Notes: generated by a model from the sequence alone, not told the origin. Shown: positions 21,601-32,560, counted from the stretch's first letter. The stretch is DNA of 64,000 nt from Eunapius fragilis (GCA_963681505.1 OY811971.1:10039991-10103990); one strand, 5' to 3'. A program made the numbers and translations.

Positions 21601-23929
21601 TACCTCCCTCCCCATGTGCTGCACCACGTGATGCCCCCACCTCCCTGTCAATCATCAATTTGGTTCAGATTCATTGTGCACGCTCACACATAACCACATA
21701 GACGTAGCATGACAACACAACACACAAGGAGCCATGTATACGTATGCATTTGGAGGTGTGGGCCTTCACACCGCTTCAGGAAAAAAACCTACAGAAAAAC
21801 CACTTCCACATCACATTACAAAAGACACACACTACACACAGTTCCATTTAGTGCCTTGAACTCTCCAGTTCAACATCTTGTTATGTTGTCCTGTCTCGCT
21901 GTCAATGAACATTCCACTGGAACCTGCCAAAAAATTCACTAAACACCAACACAGAAAGTTTAGACTGACAATCTCCCTATGCACACATTAAACCCCATCA
22001 AGCATGTGCCAGCGTCACATTCTGTGCAGCCAATCACATTGCAAGAGCATAGACAGGGGGCTTTAGCCCCTCCCTCCTCTACCCCAGATTTTTGTAGTTG
22101 AGTTATTAAAATTTCTGAAGTTCTTAATAATCAACTGTAAAGTGCACGCTATTCGATAGAGTTGTATGTGACATGCCACACGCATGTATTACAATTGCGT
22201 CACACACTTGTAATTGCCGATTGAATTGGAAGTGTACAGCTCTTTGGTTTGTGTGTAGCAAGCCAGGAGAGCAACGACATCATATTCACAAACATAACCC
22301 ATGTGCACGTAAAAGTAACTACAAATAGCCCCCCCACCCTTAAAAACAAGTCTACACCCTTGCATTTTGGAGGGAGCTAAGTTTCTATCAAATTTGTTGT
22401 ACTCAACCAACAGAAACACCTAAGGGCACACACACATACAACAGAAAATGAAGTGCAGATTTGGGGGGGGGGGGGGGGGGGGGGGCATTACGTTTAACTG
22501 TTTAACTGAGGTCGGCTAGGCCAGGAGACATATGGTGACAATTTAGTTAAGGTATGGATATGGACAGCATGTGCTATGTTAGAAGAAGCAGCTGCAGTCA
22601 CAAATCAGTGACATGCATTATTGTGGGGGAGTACAGTACACCATGGGCGGATACAGGGGGGTGGGGTTGCAACCCCCCCCCCCCCCCATTTCATATAAGG
22701 TTCCTCCCCCTCTTCTGCAAGGCAGCTCCCCACTTCCCCCCCCCCCTATGCCTGAAGCGTACAGCACCCTCCCCCCCCCCCCCCGCTTTTCATATCGCTG
22801 GTCTGACCTGCAATCCTCCTTTTCGATATCAGCCCCTGTACACTGATGTTCTCCAATCACATCATCAGCACAGCTCTCAACGTGGGTGTGACATACATGG
22901 TGCGTTCATCGACGGAGCAAAGTCAATCAGAGCTTAATACTTGCATGACCGTGACAGCCAGTTGTCTTGATGCCCTGGTGTAAAAAAAAAGTTCCAGACC
23001 TATTGAAATTGTTTGCAGGCTGCTAAACAAAACACATACACACATACATCAATGATTTGATCATGCATTACGCAGAAAAAATTTCATATCCACAGGGCTT
23101 AGTACCTCAGCTGCGCTGGGCTTCGATTTGGAAGTTATTAAAGAAATAATCTTTAGTCGCGTCACGTGTTTCTTGGCGCTTTAATTCTAGAAGGGGGCGA
23201 ATTTAAGAAGGCTGTAGGTAAGTATTATGAGGTAGGCAGAGAGATCAACGACGGTAAGTGGTCATTATGGTTGTGTAATGAGCCATGCATTTCATCTTCC
23301 GTAGTTATTCGCGTGTCAAAAAAAAAAAAAAAACGCTGCTGCCTACGGTGGAATTCACTTGTGCAGAGATCGTGGTACATGTAAGTGTTGAACGTGTGTA
23401 GTGTTCTTTTAAACTCAAACCAGGCTAATCGATTTACGAAGAAAACATAAAAAGGTAGAGTCATTACAATGCCGTGTTCTACAATAAATAGCACAATAGA
23501 AGTTCACCGCTGAAGACAGAAATCGAACGTACGCTTGGCAAGTAAACTCAAGTACGTTGGAAAATGTGTACCGTTTTGACATTTACCGTACCGTGTTCTT
23601 TAATACAGAAAGCCGACAGCAAGATCAGCATAAAACACTGGTCCACTACTAAACGAAGGATCGAACCTGCCCTAGAAAAAGCAAGTACTACCCGCTGATT
23701 AACTTGCTATGCGCACTCTATGTACACAGCGCTTCAGTTCGCTTCCAGTAAGTCATGGATGTTTATACCTCGGCTACTGACTTGACGCGCACATTACCTC
23801 AACTCCAGGACCGAATGGACGCAATGCTGCATGGATGATGGAGGAAAGAAGTTATAGAATGCAGAATTTCGTACTGCTTATTCATGTCGTTGTGATTCCA
23901 TTATATAAAGTTTGCAACTCATGTTATTG
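18681..23929. other. Interior of CACTA-like element, no transposase seen
   Basis: No coding region is recognisable. The interior holds a G-run at 19694-19718 and two related segments about 480 bases apart (20560-20730 and 21050-21200, sharing GGCGGGGCACAATAACA). A G-run at 22464 is followed by a poly-G/C MITE-like stretch at 22646-22850, and a CA-rich stretch lies at 19110-19160. Open frames across these are chance. Confidence 0.5.
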
Positions 23930-24256
23930 CTGATTATTGGGAATGGATATAGTAGCCGAATGCAGATCAGGATATGCTACGATAACCACTCGTATACCGA
24001 AACTCTGCATACAGACATCAAACGTATGCTGAAACGTTACAGGATTCCGTATACGGTCATGAAACGTATACTGATTGATATACAGAGGTCATATGCAGAC
24101 CTGATATCATACGTATATACAATGTATCCGTATCCGGAGTTATCGGGAGTCTGCATTCCAGTCGTACCTAAAACTGCATACGCGAAGATTGCAGACCAGT
24201 TTCGTGTAATATCAATGCAATATACAACACCGCATACGGTATACCTTCGCGCAGTG
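23930..24256 (-). repeat. Subterminal repeats, right end of CACTA-like element
   Basis: Many copies of the same motif in both orientations (CGTATACCGA, GCATACAGA, CGTATGCTGA, CGTATACTGA, ATATACAGA, CATATGCAGA, GTATCCGGA). A 134-codon open frame across this array is an artefact of the repeats. Confidence 0.7.
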
Positions 24257-24950
24257 AAAGCCTTACACGTGTGCAGACTGTGCTATAATTATATTAGTCC
24301 AATTCCATCATATTAATGACAGGGAGGGAAGGGGTGTATGCGTGTCAGTTGTGCTAAAATTCTATTGGTCAAATTTGATCCAGTAAAAATGGTCCCATCT
24401 AAACATGGAGGTGTAGCCTACATGCAGTTAAGCTGGGTAGTGTGTGAACTCAGGAAGTGAACTACATGGCAGTACATGGCAGCATGTAGATCAATCGATA
24501 AGGATATGTTCTCAGGTGAGGTCCTATCTGTGGACAGGGTCTGCAGCTTTGTAAGTGTGGGCAGAAGGTCTGTTTTTATTTCACTACATAAATGTGAGTG
24601 TGCTGATAGAAGTACCTGATGGTGGCTTATCTTACTTACTGCTGCACAGGCAGATCACTACCCCTAGGAATAGCTTTTTCAAGACCACCATTATACTCCA
24701 TTGGTGCATGAGATTTGGGTTTATACAAGGAGTAGCTATATGGGAAAAGGATATAGTTGCAGCTATTTAGTTCTCAGCCCTTGCAACTGTAACTATATTC
24801 ATACAGTTGCAACATTCACGGCTAGACAAGGCAGTCTTCAGATAAGGAAGCTTTATCAGATTAAAACAATAGACACTACTGTACACACAGTTGAGTCACC
24901 ATGCATGCTTTACATGCAAAGTGAATGGTTTTGTGCAGATCCGTGCTGTA

Positions 24951-25031
24951 CATAGTCGGACGGGCCCTACTACCCACAGGTAGTAGGGTGACAAACCCGA
25001 CCAAACGCGGTAGTAGGGCCGCCCGACTATG
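24951..25031. repeat. Foldback sequence inside Helitron-like copy 1
   Basis: CATAGTCGGACGGGCCC near the left end is mirrored by GGGCCGCCCGACTATG on the right, with an inner pair CCTACTACC / GGTAGTAGGG. The same element stands at 31326-31410 in copy 2. Confidence 0.75.
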
Positions 25032-25088
25032 CTGTACAAATGCTGCATGCACAGCTTTTTAATGTTAATACAACATGCCATAACATAC

Positions 25089-25520
25089 CTTTGGGTGGTA
25101 GTGGTAGTTCTGTGACCCCTGCGGTACCGCGTCCTCTCGGCAGCACATTTAGCCAATCAGACAGCGGGATCATTTCAATACCGACTCCTTTCAGATGCTT
25201 TAATGGTAGCTGATATATCTCCCTATTAGCAGCGCGATTTCCCTCGAGGTCCTCTTCATATCGCCGCCTTTAGTTTTAGCAGCACGGTTCTCCTCGAGGT
25301 TCTTCATATCGCCCCCTTTGAGCAGCACGGTTCTCCTTGGGGTCCTCTTCGTATCGCCACCTTTTAGCAGATCGCTTAGATTCAATATCGGCCTTGTAGC
25401 TGTCGCGTACAGAGGCCTTCTTTTTTTTGGGATTGGCCTTGTAGAGCGCTCGGGCTTTAGCTTTGTTCTCGTATTGCTTTGGAGGTATTCCGCTCGTTGC
25501 TTAGATCTCTTCTTTTGCAT
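25089..25520 (-). pseudogene. Lys/Arg-rich repeat protein of Helitron-like copy 1, frame-shifted
   Basis: ATG at 25520 starts MQKKRSKQRAEYLQ. Short basic repeats follow, of the type KRSAKRRRYEEDPEENRAA. The exon closes at a donor after 25089 (CCCAAAG, GTATGT) following RTRYRRGHRTTTTTQ. Copies here and at 31468-32075 differ in repeat number, and both change frame inside the repeats, so neither seems intact. Basic repeat proteins of this kind are, as I recall, common at the N-terminus of transposon-encoded proteins in sponges and cnidarians, but I cannot name the enzyme that would follow. The diverged copy at 4771-4970 keeps only the last part and the donor. Confidence 0.55.
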
Positions 25521-26003
25521 TTTTAGAAAAAGAACTTCACTATTAGCCAACGCAGAGATCTGGCCAACGTAACAACTAATATATTAAACTGGATAAATTT
25601 AGTGCAGGTTAGAGTATTTATAACTGCCTAAAATTATTAATAAATAGAACTTGATATATGTATGTCTATATGACATGTACGGATAACGTGCCGGTAAATT
25701 TCGAAGCGATTGGTACTATTCCCGTCCTCCAAAACCGTTCCTAGCTCGAGTTATACCTTCCTAAGAAGAAGACGACGACGACGACGATGGAGAATTATTT
25801 TGGGACTGGGCACGAGAAACAGGAAATTGTTTGTTTCTCTATAACCACACCGTTTTATGACACGGAACAAACGTAGAACTGTAGATCGTTGTGCTCTCAT
25901 TCCATCGCGATAAAGAGATAAGCGATCCGTTTCTCCGTTGTCCCTCCAGACGCTAGTGAAGTTTTATTAATGACATTCATCAACCCTCAATCAATCCTAT
26001 ATT

Positions 26004-26023
26004 GAACCTGCTGCCGCAGGTTC
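26004..26023. promoter_or_regulatory. 5' terminal hairpin, Helitron-like copy 1
   Basis: GAACCTGC-TGCC-GCAGGTTC, a perfect 8-base stem, directly inside the 5' TC end (26026) and next to host A (T27 on the plus strand). Copy 2 has it at 32541-32560 with one mismatch, copy 3 at 4380-4401 with stem GGAACCTA/TAGGTTCC. Confidence 0.6.
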
Positions 26024-26026
26024 AGA

Positions 26027-27028
26027 TGATCTAATCCATATCCGCAGCAGCGGTTAGAGGGCGACTATGACGTGTACATCATGGATATATATTATCTATG
26101 TAACAATAACCTGCATGTAGCATATTAAAATACCAATATATGCCTGTAGATTGCAAATGCGTTTAATTAAGCCCCGGCACACCACACAGGCCTGAAAAAT
26201 CTATAATTGTATAGCCCGACCTTCGCTTTGATCCGTTTCGATCAGATAATGGTACGGATTATCTGATCATAACAAATATTGGTGGCTTGCCACCAGACCT
26301 TCATCCTACAGCGGGCAACGCGCAAATAGATTTAATTTGCCTTTTTTATCTTTTCACTCTCAAGTCATGCATCAAAACAACAAGCGTCATGCCCCTATCA
26401 TCATGCTGAAGGAGACAATGACATTTTGGCCACCAATATTCGCGGCTACTGCGGTTCCTCGCCACCCGGCCCGATCCAATCTTTGTTCTACTTATTAGGA
26501 ACAAGACAGGCGTTGCAATAGAACTACCGCGGTTAGAAATACTATCACTCATGTTGTGAACTGAACGCATAAGGAGTTTTAAAAACTTACAGCAAATCAG
26601 GAAGAAACAAGCTAAGCAAGTGCTCCATTGGAGATCGCCATCCCTTGGTAGTCAGAATGACATTCGTATTAGGCGCATTAACTATTTAACATGTGCCATT
26701 CCACCCATGACGTAAGCGATTATACCTGTAGTTCCGGCGGAAAGGAACGTAGCTTTGGTGGAGCCGTTCATCTAAACGGTAGTGCTGACATGCATTAGTG
26801 TAATGAGAATTTCATCCAAGGATGTGTATATTGAGAGCCTGCCAAAACGATCACTTTTAACATTTCATGGGAAGGTCTCGTGGACCATAAAGTAAAAAAT
26901 TACATATTGCGTCTGGAGAAGCGAAGGATGCTGAGGAATCGAAGTTATTAGTAGTATGGGCGGGTTTCCGGACACACACGTTAGGAGCCGTTCTCAAAGA
27001 TCCCATTTATAGTTTTGGGCATCACAGC
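26027..27028. other. Unique DNA between the two Helitron-like copies, no gene seen
   Basis: This is the first third of the 3.8-kb segment between the copies. I recognise no domain or terminal repeat in it. Confidence 0.4.
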
Positions 27029-27187
27029 AAAAAAACGCGTAGAATCAATTCTTGATTTTCAATTAATTTGTCACTTACATTCTGGTACATATTGTTCACA
27101 GTTCGTGCCAGGTATGTAAACATTTTGCACCAGAATGTAAGCGACAAATCCATTGAAAATCAAGAATTGATTCGACGCGTTTTTTTT
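27029..27187. repeat. Inverted repeat (foldback), 60-base arms
   Basis: AAAAACGCGTAGAATCAATT and the inner ACATTCTGGT on the left are mirrored by ACCAGAATGT and AATTGATTCGACGCGTTTTT on the right, loop about 27090-27125. No coding capacity. Confidence 0.75.
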
Positions 27188-27739
27188 GCCATATCCAGAA
27201 ATGCGCGGTCAAAGGGAATTGACAATTGTTGCGGTTTGTACATTCGCGTATACTTCCGGATAACTCCCATAGAAAATGAACGGCGTTTTATAAACTTGAT
27301 TGCTATTTAATAACGTAATAGGGTACACTTTTGTGGCTATAAATATAGTTTCAGATACGTACGATCTTGATTTAGCTGAACAAAAAACAACTGCTTTGTA
27401 TTGAAAATTGTTGTAGTTTTTGTGAAAACAGCACTTTCCATACAGATGTATGGAAAATCAACTTTTTCGCACCTAATTAATGTATTCTGCAGCTCATAAT
27501 TCTTACACCAGTTTAGATTCAGATTTCGTGGCCCCCAGAATAAGAGATCATGCAGTTCTATTATTTTTTAAAGATTTTTTTAAAATTTTACCTACATGTA
27601 GTATAGATTTCGGCCATTTGAATTTTAAATTGTTTTGGGTCACAAGGAGTAGGATACAATTAGCGCCATCTTATTAAGTGTTTTTAATGTAGCTTCCATG
27701 TTTCATTGCTATTTACTCTTGGTACTTACATTATCTCCA
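27188..27739. other. No gene recognised
   Basis: AT-rich stretch between the foldback and the OTU-like remnant. A possible donor of the OTU-side gene lies at 27733 (minus strand, GATAAT then GTAAGTACC). Confidence 0.35.
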
Positions 27740-28733
27740 ATACACTCTCCATTCAATAGCTGCTGAAAGTCAGATTTCATCACAAAATGCTGTGTTCCTG
27801 AGTTTGTCTTTATCATGGGTTCTGGTGATTAGATGCGAATGATTTCTATCATTTCCAATTTTTTAATGTGCATACAGATACAATACTGTCTATTCTCTAT
27901 TTCCACAGGCAGGTTATACTGTATTAATTCATTTAAGTCAATACGTATGTCAAAGTAATCCTTCTTGCCATTTTCTGCCTCACAGCTATAGTATCACAGA
28001 TTGTAAATTCCAGTTCTTCAGAAGCTATTTTTGTGACTGTTCCAAAATGTGAATCTAACAATGAATAAAGAATAAAACATAGAGTATGTTACATTCTTAT
28101 ACCTTACCACTTTTCACCTCATTGAAGGAGTTGGAGCTAGTATAACATTTGAGGGTTTGGTCTGATGGCTGCTTATAGTTTGTTCATGACAATGCAAATT
28201 GGTAGGTTGAATTTGTGACAGGCTATGGAAATGAAACTCCATCTCACAACCAAATATTAACACTGGTGAATCGACCAGTGTTTCCCCTGTACTAAAGGGA
28301 TTGATCCACACCATTGATTGTTCATCAACACTGCTGTTTGTCACCAGGCAGAAGGTATCACTCAACATATTGGACAATGCCTGAAGTTCCAAATGTGTAC
28401 ACCATGTTTCATATTTGTTCATGTTCAACAGGTATGACTTCCATGATTCAACTGACCTTGAGTCAACAAAGTTGAAAAGGGGAATCCCTTCAGGCTGCAA
28501 AATCAGACTCACCATGCGTGCTGTATGCATCAATTCAACTTGTGAAACATACTGTTGTAGAATTGCACTTCATATAATTCACTACTTCTTCTCTAAGTTT
28601 TAGATGACGCTTGTGTTGACCAACGACTCTCATCATTTGACTCCAACACATCCCGAGGCCAATTTCGCTGCTCACTGTCTTTGCTCTCAAGGAAACGAAC
28701 AATTTCGTCGTATTCTTTTCATCCATCTGTTAT
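27740..28733 (-). pseudogene. OTU-like cysteine protease gene remnant
   Basis: From 28733 the minus strand reads a start, GLGMCWSQMM at the expected Cys site, HLKLREEVVNYMK, then after a one-frame shift near 28535 MNKYETWCTHLELQALSNML and, further on, EMEFHFHSLSQ. Order and spacing (Cys site, LR..VV.Y, W..ELQAL, H-F-S-L with the catalytic His) fit an OTU deubiquitinase-type domain. A donor follows TPSMR near 28118. A second coding-like stretch lies at 28057-27740 (DYFDIRIDLNELIQYNLPV, HFVMKSDFQQLL), with stops and a shift. OTU domains accompany many transposons, including Helitrons. It lies between the two Helitron-like copies and shares their orientation. Confidence 0.5.
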
Positions 28734-28744
28734 AATGGACACGA

Positions 28745-28885
28745 GTGAGCGTTTTTATGAAGGGGGTTAATCCATTCCAAGGGGTGATAAACTATTCCGG
28801 AATAATTTATCCTAGGGGATGATCTATTCCAGAATAGATTATCCGGGGATGAATTTATTGGGGGATCATCTATTCCGTGACACCG
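28745..28885. repeat. Short interspersed inverted/direct repeats (GGATGATCTATTCC)
   Basis: GATGATCTATTCC, its complement-like GAATAGATTATCC and close variants recur five or six times within 140 bases. This may be the core of a small MITE; its borders are unclear. Confidence 0.5.
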
Positions 28886-29044
28886 GCCGGAAGAATTCTT
28901 TGGTCACATTATTGATGCGTAATCGGTTAACTGAAGCTATTAATACTCCACCAGGTCAACTGATATCAAAGTTATATAGTTGTAATTTATAATATCCGGC
29001 AGGGTGTGACGTGGTGCACATGTGCGAGAAATAGGTGTCAGAAG

Positions 29045-29090
29045 ATGGTGCTCTCCAATAACGTACTTACGTGTCTCTTCCTGATTTGCT
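29045..29090 (+). CDS. Possible signal-peptide first exon
   Basis: ATG followed by a 15-residue hydrophobic start (MVLSNNVLTCLFLIC) and a strong donor GTAAGT at 29091, phase 1. No downstream exon was found, and H2's palindrome follows 0.7 kb later. It could be a captured first exon or chance. Confidence 0.25.
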
Positions 29091-29816
29091 GTAAGTTTAT
29101 TAAACAGTTAAAGTTGCACAAGTTGCACTTCACAATGCCTGCGTAATTTAAGGTTTTTAAAATTATAATCGTATAGTGAGGCGCGGACAACCGCAAATAG
29201 CCATGTTTTGGTATCATATAGCTAGCTGTAGCTTTCGCACCACGCGCTTTGAGTTTGACTTAGGCTAAATGCCGGCAGCTTCAAGGCTGGTTGATAAATT
29301 GACTCAACAGCTCGCGACGCGACGCGATGCGATGTGGCGCCGTGATCATATCATAGATTATTGAGACAGGGATTGGAAACGGGTCACGTGAGCCATACAT
29401 TTTACGGTAGAAGGCTATGCGCCGTCAATATTATAATGGATAGCACCTTTTGAGTTTGGCGGGAAAATGTCTTATAGCTGGTTTTGGTGAAATCCGTATC
29501 ATGTAGAGTCTCGAATGTATTCCACCCAATTCATGAAAGGTAAGGTTTGTCTCGAAACGTGTTTGAAGTTCTAGTGAACGAATCTTCGGGAGTTTTAAAT
29601 AAAAACTGAGATATGAAGCTATGTCAATCCTTTCTGGGCGTGCAAAAACTGTTCTGTACGTTTTTTGACCTTCATTTTTTTGTAAATAAGTTCTTCGTAG
29701 CAATCTGAATAGAACTGGATAGGTTTTGCCCTTTTCCCTAGCTTTGAAAACATAAAGTGGCACGAAACAGCGTTTTAGACATACAGTCAGTTCTGGGCGT
29801 ATAACTACTTTTGTAA
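29091..29816. other. Unassigned; long minus-strand frame 29820-29431
   Basis: A 129-codon minus-strand frame (from a non-palindromic part into the edge of the palindrome) contains RPELTVCLKRCF and QTRFETNLTFHELGG. No domain is recognised, and its start overlaps the end of the palindrome, so it is probably non-coding. Confidence 0.3.
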
Positions 29817-30110
29817 ACAAGTAAATAAAAACATTCTCTAACGAGAGAGTTGTTGGTATATAGGATTGACCAATGGTGGTGTAAAAAGCATGGAAACAAG
29901 AGTGACAGAAATATTATTGGAAAATTGAAATAGGCCTATATTTAGCCCATTATTCAGGCATGTGTGTTGTATTGTGTGCTAAATAATATAGGCCTATTTC
30001 AATTTTCCAATAATATTTCTGTCACTCTTGTTTCCATGCTTTTTACACCACCATTGGTCAATCCTATATACCAACAACTCTCTCGTTAGAGAATGTTTTT
30101 ATTTACTTGT
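29817..30110. repeat. 294-base palindrome at the 3' end of Helitron-like copy 2
   Basis: Nearly identical to 17674-17967, with the same length and loop. The left flank differs from that of copy 1 up to the first palindrome base. Confidence 0.85.
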
Positions 30111-30188
30111 TTCATAAGTTTTTTTTCACCCTGTCATAGCAGTATCATAGTCAATAATCAAATGTAGGAAGAGGATGGATGATCCCCT

Positions 30189-30476
30189 TTATCTCTTAAT
30201 GCAAGAACAAATAACTTTAATAGTACTGCTGGTGGTGGGGGCAGGGCTGATGGTGGGGGCAGGGCTGATGGTGCAGGCAGGAGCGCCGGTGGGGGCAGCG
30301 CTGGTGGTGCCGGCGGGAGTAGCTGCTGGTAGTGGTGTGGGCAGTGCTGCTGGTGGTGGTGGCAGAAGCGGGGCTTCTGGAGGTGATGGGGTGAAGGGGA
30401 GAGGAGTTGGAGGATGAATGTACTCTTCCTCTTCCGACCCCTCGTTGGTGAAAAACCCGCAAAGGTCGTCAGCCAT
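30189..30476 (-). CDS. Short acidic then proline-rich protein in Helitron-like copy 2
   Basis: 95 codons, MADDLCGFFTNEGSEEEE then a Pro/Ala/Thr-rich tail. It differs from the copy at 18046-18315 by a few substitutions and one extra ISPAPT repeat. The leader intron (acceptor ATATGTAG, donor GTAAAATTTT) and a TATAAAA at 30626-30620 are kept. Frame conservation with repeat-number change suggests selection or a recent duplication; function unknown. Confidence 0.55.
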   Translation of the reverse strand: MADDLCGFFTNEGSEEEEYIHPPTPLPFTPSPPEAPLLPPPPAALPTPLPAATPAGTTSAAPTGAPACTISPAPTISPAPTTSSTIKVICSCIKR

Positions 30477-30619
30477 CTACATATACGTAACAGAGAGTAT
30501 GATTAAATTTTTACTTCTTTATTTTTTAAAGCAAAGTGCAAAGCCTTTACACATGCACATAGAGTATTATTAAAATTTTACCTCTTTTTGCTAAGTGCAC
30601 TATTCAGCGGATGAGTGGC

Positions 30620-30626
30620 TTTTATA
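30620..30626 (-). promoter_or_regulatory. TATA box of the proline-rich gene, copy 2
   Basis: GTATAAAAGCC on the minus strand. The adjoining TGCAAAGCATTAACACG is the empty site of the CACTA-like element. Confidence 0.6.
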
Positions 30627-31325
30627 CCTGCAAAGCATTAACACGTGTGCAGACTGTGAGTCCAATTCCATCATATTAATGACAGGGAGGGAAGGGGTGT
30701 ATACGTGTCAGTTGTGCTAAAATTCTATTGGTCAAATTTGATCCAGTAAAAATGGTCCCATCTAAACATGGAGGTGTAGCCTACATGCACTTAAGTTGTA
30801 TAGATGGGTAGTGTGGGAACTAAGGAAGTGAACTACATGGCAGTACATGGCAGCATGTAGATCGATCGATAAGGATATGTTCTCATGTGAGGTAATATCT
30901 GTGGACAGGGTCTGCAGCTTTATGAGTGTGGGCAGAAGGTTTGTTTTTATAAATGTGAGTGTGCTGCTATAGAAGTACCTAATGGTGGCTTATCTTACTT
31001 ACTGCTGCACAGGCAGATCACTACCCCTAGGAGTAGCTTTTTCAAGACCACCATTATACTCCATTGGTGCATGAGATTTGGGTTCATACAAGGAGTAGCT
31101 ATATGGGAAAAGGATATAGTTGCAGTAATTTTCTTGCAGCTATTTAGTTCTCAGCCCTTGCAACTGTAACTATATTCATACAGTTGCAACATTCACAGTA
31201 CATGGCTAGACTAGGAAGTCTTCAGATAAGGAAGCTTTATCAGATTAAAACAATAGACACTACTGTACACACAGTTGAGCCACCATGCATGTGAAGTGAA
31301 TGGTTTTGTGCAGATCCGTGGTGTA

Positions 31326-31410
31326 CATAGTCGGGCGGGCCCTACTACCTACAGGTAGTAGGGTGTATGACAAACCCGACCAAACGCGGTAGTAGGGCCG
31401 CCCGACTATG
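31326..31410. repeat. Foldback sequence inside Helitron-like copy 2
   Basis: CATAGTCGGGCGGGCCC and GGGCCGCCCGACTATG form the ends, as at 24951-25031, with four extra bases in the loop region. Confidence 0.75.
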
Positions 31411-31467
31411 CTGTACAAATGTTGCATGCACAGCTTTTTAATGTTAATACAACATGCCATAACATAC

Positions 31468-32075
31468 CTTTGGGTGGTAGTGGTAGTTCTGTGACCCCTG
31501 CGGTACCGCGTCCTCTCGGCAGCACATTTAGCCAATCGGGCAGCGGGATCATTCCAATACCGACTCCTTTCAGATGCTTAATGGTAGCTGATATTTCTCC
31601 CTTTTAGCAGCGCGATTTCCCTCGAGGTCCTCTTCATACCGCCGCCTTTTAGCAGCACGGTTCTCCTCAAGGTCCTCTTCATATCGCCGCCTTTAGTTTT
31701 AGCAGCACGGTTCTCCTCGAGGTTCTTCATATCACCGCCTTTGAGCAGCACGGTTCTCCTCGAGGTTCTTCATATCGCCGCCTTTGAGCAGCACGGTTCT
31801 CCTTGGGGTCCTCTTCGTATCGCCACCTTTTAGCAGATCGCTTAGATTCAATATCGGCCTTGTAGCTGTCGCGTACAGAGGCCTTCTTCATTTCGGGATC
31901 GGCCTTGTAGCTGTCGCGTACAGAGGCCTTCTTTTCTGGATCGGCCTTGCAGTTGTCGCGTACAGAGGCCTTCTTTTGGGGGGGGATTGGCCTTGTAGAG
32001 CGCTCGGGCTTTAGCTTTGTTCTCGTATTGCTTTTGGAGGTATTCCGCTCGTTGCTTAGATCTCTTCTTTTGCAT
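31468..32075 (-). pseudogene. Lys/Arg-rich repeat protein of Helitron-like copy 2, frame-shifted
   Basis: It starts MQKKRSKQRAEYLQKQYENK at 32075. A run of eight C then shifts the frame. In the corrected frame three repeats like KKASVRDSYKADPE are followed by repeats like NRAAQRRRYEE. More shifts occur near 31750 and 31690. The exon ends at the donor after 31468 (CCCAAAG, GTATGT). It has more repeats than copy 1. The upstream region to 32563 acts as leader/promoter and is shared by all copies. Confidence 0.55.
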
Positions 32076-32540
32076 TTTTAGAAAAGAACTTCACTATTAG
32101 CCAAAGTGGAACACCAAATAAAGTTAGTGCAGGTTAGAGTATTTATAACTGCCTAAAATTATTAATAAATAGAACTTGATATATGTATGTCTATATGACA
32201 TGTAAGGATAACGTGCCGGTAAATTTCGAAGCGATTGGTACTATTCCCGTCCTCCAAAACCGTTCGTAGCTCGAGTTATACCTTCCTAAGAAGAAGAAGA
32301 AGAAGAAGAAGAAGACGACGACGATGGAGAATTATTTTAGGACTGGGCACGAGAAACAGGAAATTGTTTGTTTCTCTATAACCACACCGTTTTATGACAC
32401 GGAACAAACGTAGAACTGTAGATCGTTGTGCTCTCATTCCGCCGCGACAAAGAGATAAGCGATCCGTTTCTCCGTTGTCCCTCCAGACGCTAGTGAAGTT
32501 TTATTAATGACATTCATCAACCCTCAATCAATCCTATATT

Positions 32541-32560
32541 GAACCTGCTGCCGCAGGATC
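32541..32560. promoter_or_regulatory. 5' terminal hairpin, Helitron-like copy 2
   Basis: GAACCTGC-TGCC-GCAGGATC, one mismatch in the stem relative to copy 1. The element edge is at 32563, followed by T (A on the gene strand). Confidence 0.6.

Larger units (their letters stand above)
18461..24256. mobile_element. CACTA/EnSpm-like transposon, 5.8 kb, TSD AAA
   Basis: The ends are inverted: CACTGCGCGGAAGTATACCG on the left and, read inward from the right, CACTGCGCGAAGGTATACCG. AAA flanks it at 18458-18460 and 24257-24259. Copy 2 has the empty site TGCAAAGCATTAACACG at 30628-30644. Short degenerate repeats fill both subterminal zones. CACTG ends, 3-base duplication and subterminal repeats are features of the CMC (CACTA/Mirage/Chapaev) group. 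I find no transposase, so it would be non-autonomous. Confidence 0.75.
17675..26026 (-). mobile_element. Helitron-like copy 1, split by a CACTA-like element
   Basis: Homologous to copy 2 (29818-32563) over both of its parts, 17675-18460 and 24257-26026. It contains, from its 5' end at 26026: hairpin, promoter-like region with (GAC)n near 25770, Lys/Arg-rich gene, foldback element, and, beyond the 5.8-kb insertion, the proline-rich gene and the terminal palindrome. Confidence 0.65.

Noticed and set aside
23912..24316. 134-codon plus-strand open frame
   Set aside because: It runs through the GTATAC-type subterminal repeat array and across the CACTA-like border at 24256; the frame is a product of the repeats.
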